Assembly (NCBI RefSeq): GCF_013409005.1
Contig: NZ_JACBZO010000001.1
Location: 558,001 to 622,000 of the forward strand
Reading direction: 5' to 3'
Length of the DNA: 64,000 bases
Source: Demequina lutea
GTDB taxonomy: Bacteria > Actinomycetota > Actinomycetes > Actinomycetales > Demequinaceae
Shown here: positions 61,431 to 64,000 of the stretch, one piece after another
Layout: each line of letters begins with the position of its first letter
Position numbering within the stretch: position 1 is the stretch's first letter
Notes under the pieces: generated by a model
The model's database searches: none
What the model saw: the letters and a program-made list of their open reading frames with translations, nothing else
Told to the model about the DNA's origin: nothing
Program-made: the position numbers and the translations under genes

Positions 61431-62833
61431 GTCCAATAGCGTGGTGTAAGGCCCGGTGTTGATGGGCGTGTTGCACGAGTGTGAGGCGGCCACCGCGTGA
61501 TTCTTGGAAAGACCGATTCAAAGTCTCTTCGAAGGAGTACACGCGATGACCGCGCCCCCCTTTATCGACCCTTCCCGTTTCCTGTCCGAACAACTCGAGC
61601 AGGCCTCACCGGATCTGATGCGGCAGATGCTCACGACGTTTATCAACACGTGGATGTCGGCTGAAGCGGAAGCTGTTTGCGGCGCCGTATACGGCCAGTT
61701 GTCGCCCGGCCGGGTCAATTCCCGCAACGGCTACCGTCACCGCGATTTCGGCACCCGCACCGGCACCCTCGATGTCGCGATCCCGAAGCTTCGCACCGGC
61801 ACGTACTTCCCGGACTGGCTCCTTGAGCGGCGCCGCCGTGCTGAGGCTGCCCTGACCTCCGTCGTGGCGACGTGTTACCTGCTTGGGGTGTCGACCAGGC
61901 GGATGGAGAAACTCGTCGAGTCTTTGGGCGTGACCCGCCTGTCGAAGTCGCAGGTGTCGATCATGGCCCGTGACCTTGACGAACAAGTCGAGCAGTTCCG
62001 CACCCGCCCCCTGGACGGCGGCCCCTACACGTTTATCGCAGCCGACGCACTGGTGCTGAAGGTGCGTGAGGTCGGCCGCGTCGTGAACGTCCACGCACTC
62101 CTGGCAACCGTGGTCAACGCAGACGGACATCGTGAAATCCTGGGTTTGCAGGTCACGAGCGCCGAAGACGGTGCAGGCTGGTTGGGTTTCTTCCGCGACC
62201 TGACCGCACGCGGCCTGACCGGCGTGAAACTCGTCACGTCCGACGCGCACGCCGGTCTCGTGTCCGCGATCGGGGCTACCCTGCCCGGCGCGACCTGGCA
62301 ACGGTGCCGCACCCATTACGACGCGAACCTGATGTCCGTGACCCCGAAGTCCGGTTGGCCATGGGTGAAGACCGTGCTCCACTCCGTCTACGACCAGCCC
62401 GACGCCACATCCGTGCACGCCCAGTTCGACCGGGTCTTGCACGCTTTCGAAGACAAACTCCCCCCGTCGCCACCCACCTCGAAGGCGCCCGCACGGACGT
62501 GCTCGCGTTCACCGACTTCCCGAAGGAACTGTGGCGACAATTCTGGTCCAACAACCCTCAAGAACGCCTCAACCGTGACATCCGCCGCCGCACCGACGTC
62601 GTCGGCATCTTCCCCGACCGCGCCTCCCTGATCCGCCTCGTCGGCGCGGTTCTGGCCGAACAACACGACGAATGGATCGAAGGCCGCCGCTACCTCGGCC
62701 TCGACGTCCTGGGCCGCTCCCGCCTCACCCTCGTCACCACCGAAAGAGAGGAACCGACCACCGAACTCGGCGCCCTCAGCGCCTAACAAATCCAAGAATC
62801 ACACGGCAAACGCCCTACACCACGCAAATGGAC
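61431..62833 (+). mobile_element. IS256-family insertion sequence
   Basis: Ends read GTCCAATAGCGTGGTGTAAG (left) and, reverse-complemented, GTCCATTTGCGTGGTGTAGG (right), a matching inverted repeat of about 26 bases. About 1.4 kb, one transposase gene. No convincing 8-base target duplication is seen. It sits 36 bases from IS3 copy 3 and 17 bases from the next IS3-like element. Confidence 0.8.
61546..62786 (+). pseudogene. IS256-type (mutator) transposase with a frameshift
   Basis: The ATG at 61546 (GAAGGAGTACACGCG upstream) opens a mutator-family transposase: NGYRHRDFGTRTGTLDVAIPKLR, TSVVATCYLLGVSTRRMEKL, LSKSQVSIMA, DALVLKVREVGRVV (first aspartate) and [13 protein letters not shown] (second). 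After FEDKLP a run of six C at about 62459-62464 shifts the frame; the correct continuation ([19 protein letters not shown]... [20 protein letters not shown], with the catalytic glutamate) is one base out, ending at 62786. One-base indel in a homopolymer: inactive copy or sequencing error. Confidence 0.85.
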
Positions 62834-62850
62834 TTGACCGTTGTCTCGCG

Positions 62851-64000
62851 TCAAGTGGTTGGCAGGGTTTCTTTGATTTCGAAGTTGGGGGTGGTGTGGT
62901 CGGCGAGGCTGGCATGGACGTCGGCGGGCCGGTTCCAGGCGAGCGCTTCGTGGGGGCGGACGTGGTTGTAGTCGTGCCGGTAGGCATTGATCTGTTCAAC
63001 GAGTTCGAGTCCGTGGTCGATCTCTTCACGGAACAGCCACTCGTACTTCATCGTTCCGAAGCCGCGTTCGCGTGACCCGTTCTGGCGCGGCGTCCTCACC
63101 CGGGTCCTGACGTGACGCAGCCCGGGATGAGCTGTGATGAGCGCTTCGAAGGTGAACGAGCGGAACGGGCCGCCGTTGTCGGTCACGATCGTCACGACTG
63201 GTTCGATCTCACCCGTGTCCGGGTCCACGAGGGCCTCCTCGATGAGCGGATGACCGAGGAGGAGCTCAGCCTCGGCGAGGGCTTTCTCGACCGCTGTGAC
63301 GGCGTCGTGCATGTTCGCCGTCGGTGACACGTGAGCGTCGAACTCGTACTTGGACCAGTAGTCCCGGCACGACGCGATCCGCCACGTGCCACCACCGGTT
63401 GTTTCGTACTCGGAGAAATTCAGCTGCCAAACCTGGTTCGGCCCGGTCGGCTCTTTCGCGAACGCCGCCTTACGGCGTTGCGCGAGTTTGCGGCGCTCCC
63501 GCTGAAATTGAGCGGGCAGGATCAGCCTTTCATCACGCAGCAGCCGCAGCACGGTCGCCTGCGAGACACGGTGCCCGTCATAGCGGGTCATCGCCCACAC
63601 CTTCCGGTGACCCCACGCCGGATGCGCGGTCGCGTGCTTGAGCGCGAAATCCCTGGCGGCCCGCCGCGCAGGCTGCGGCCACGGCCCCTTCGGAGGGTGC
63701 AAGGCGCGCGCTTTTGCTTGCCAACGTCGCCAGGTCCGTTCGGGCATGTCGATCAGTTCACAAAACCTCGCGGTCGACATGCCCGTCTGGATGCGGATCA
63801 CCTCTTTGGTCTAGAAGGGCCCAAGCGACCCTCCGCGCTCTTCTTCCACACCCGGATCTCGACCGCAGCCTCACCGAGGGCTTGGGTCAACTCCGTGACC
63901 TCGTCCTCGAGTTGCTGCTCATGGGTCGAGGGCTTCGATTCGCCCGCCTCGATACCCGCCTTTCCTCCCTCAAGGAACTGGCGCTTCCAATTCCCAATCG
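62851..64000 (-). pseudogene. IS3-like transposase with an in-frame TAG, cut by the window edge
   Basis: One long frame entering from the right edge. The N-terminal part (IGNWKRQFLEGGKAGIEAGE, LEDEVTELTQALGEAAVEIR, VWKKSAEGRLGPF) is a helix-turn-helix plus coiled coil. A TAG at 63811-63813 interrupts it; the same frame continues with EVIRIQTGMSTARFCELIDM, RTWRRWQAKA, an HTH, and the rve core (D in QLNFSEYE region, D in IVTDNGGPF, E in GSRERGFGTMKYEW). If the TAG replaced a GAG-like codon, the gene was a single-ORF transposase; otherwise a downstream GTG at 63801 could start the second part. Confidence 0.75.

Overview
The window looks like a chromosomal segment of a high-GC Gram-positive bacterium. 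The gene order tilS-hpt-ftsH-folE-folP-folB/folK-DUF3180-PH-PH-DUF2520-panC-panD-nadB-nadC-lysS-lsr2, the actinobacterial markers Lsr2 and DUF3180, and frequent GTG starts with GTGA/ATGA overlaps point to an actinomycete, probably Micrococcales (inference, order level only). No rRNA, tRNA or CRISPR array was seen.

Layout. (1) 1-9.8 kb is a mobile and decaying region: a cut IS3 copy, a three-gene tyrosine recombinase (RIT-like) element whose third gene is destroyed by that IS3, an ISL3 remnant, a VanZ gene, a GH10 xylanase, a broken metX, and remnants of a sugar-nucleotide epimerase cluster. (2) 9.7-18.6 kb holds an IS481 element, a collapsed second xylanase, a DUF4012 protein plus polyprenyl-phosphate sugar transferase (surface polysaccharide), a second VanZ gene, a ferredoxin-type reductase with a decayed partial copy, and a third xylanase almost identical to the first. 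(3) 18.6-26.1 kb has a hipBA toxin-antitoxin pair with clear operators and a methionine block (metY-metX plus another metX), where an internally inverted IS3 copy sits on the metY start codon. (4) 26.3-54 kb is mostly housekeeping: NlpC/P60 hydrolase, ppa, dacB, tilS, hpt, ftsH, folate, pantothenate and NAD genes, a persulfide-type CoA-disulfide reductase with a CstR-like regulator, lysS, lsr2, a lactonase and gpmA. (5) 54-58.3 kb holds phoU and a hybrid sensor kinase next to a REC-EAL c-di-GMP phosphodiesterase. (6) 58.3-64 kb is a second IS cluster (IS3, IS256, another IS3-like element) that truncates an alcohol dehydrogenase.

Two themes stand out. First, segments are repeatedly duplicated and then decay: three xylanases, three metX, two VanZ, two reductase copies, two phoU leaders. 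Several junctions show short direct repeats. Second, intergenic spaces carry a dispersed palindromic repeat family built on GAACCAAT / ATTGGTTC; it flanks a DUF559-type nuclease gene and includes an exact 300-bp tandem duplication. In-frame tandem repeats also occur inside folP, panC and the NlpC/P60 gene.
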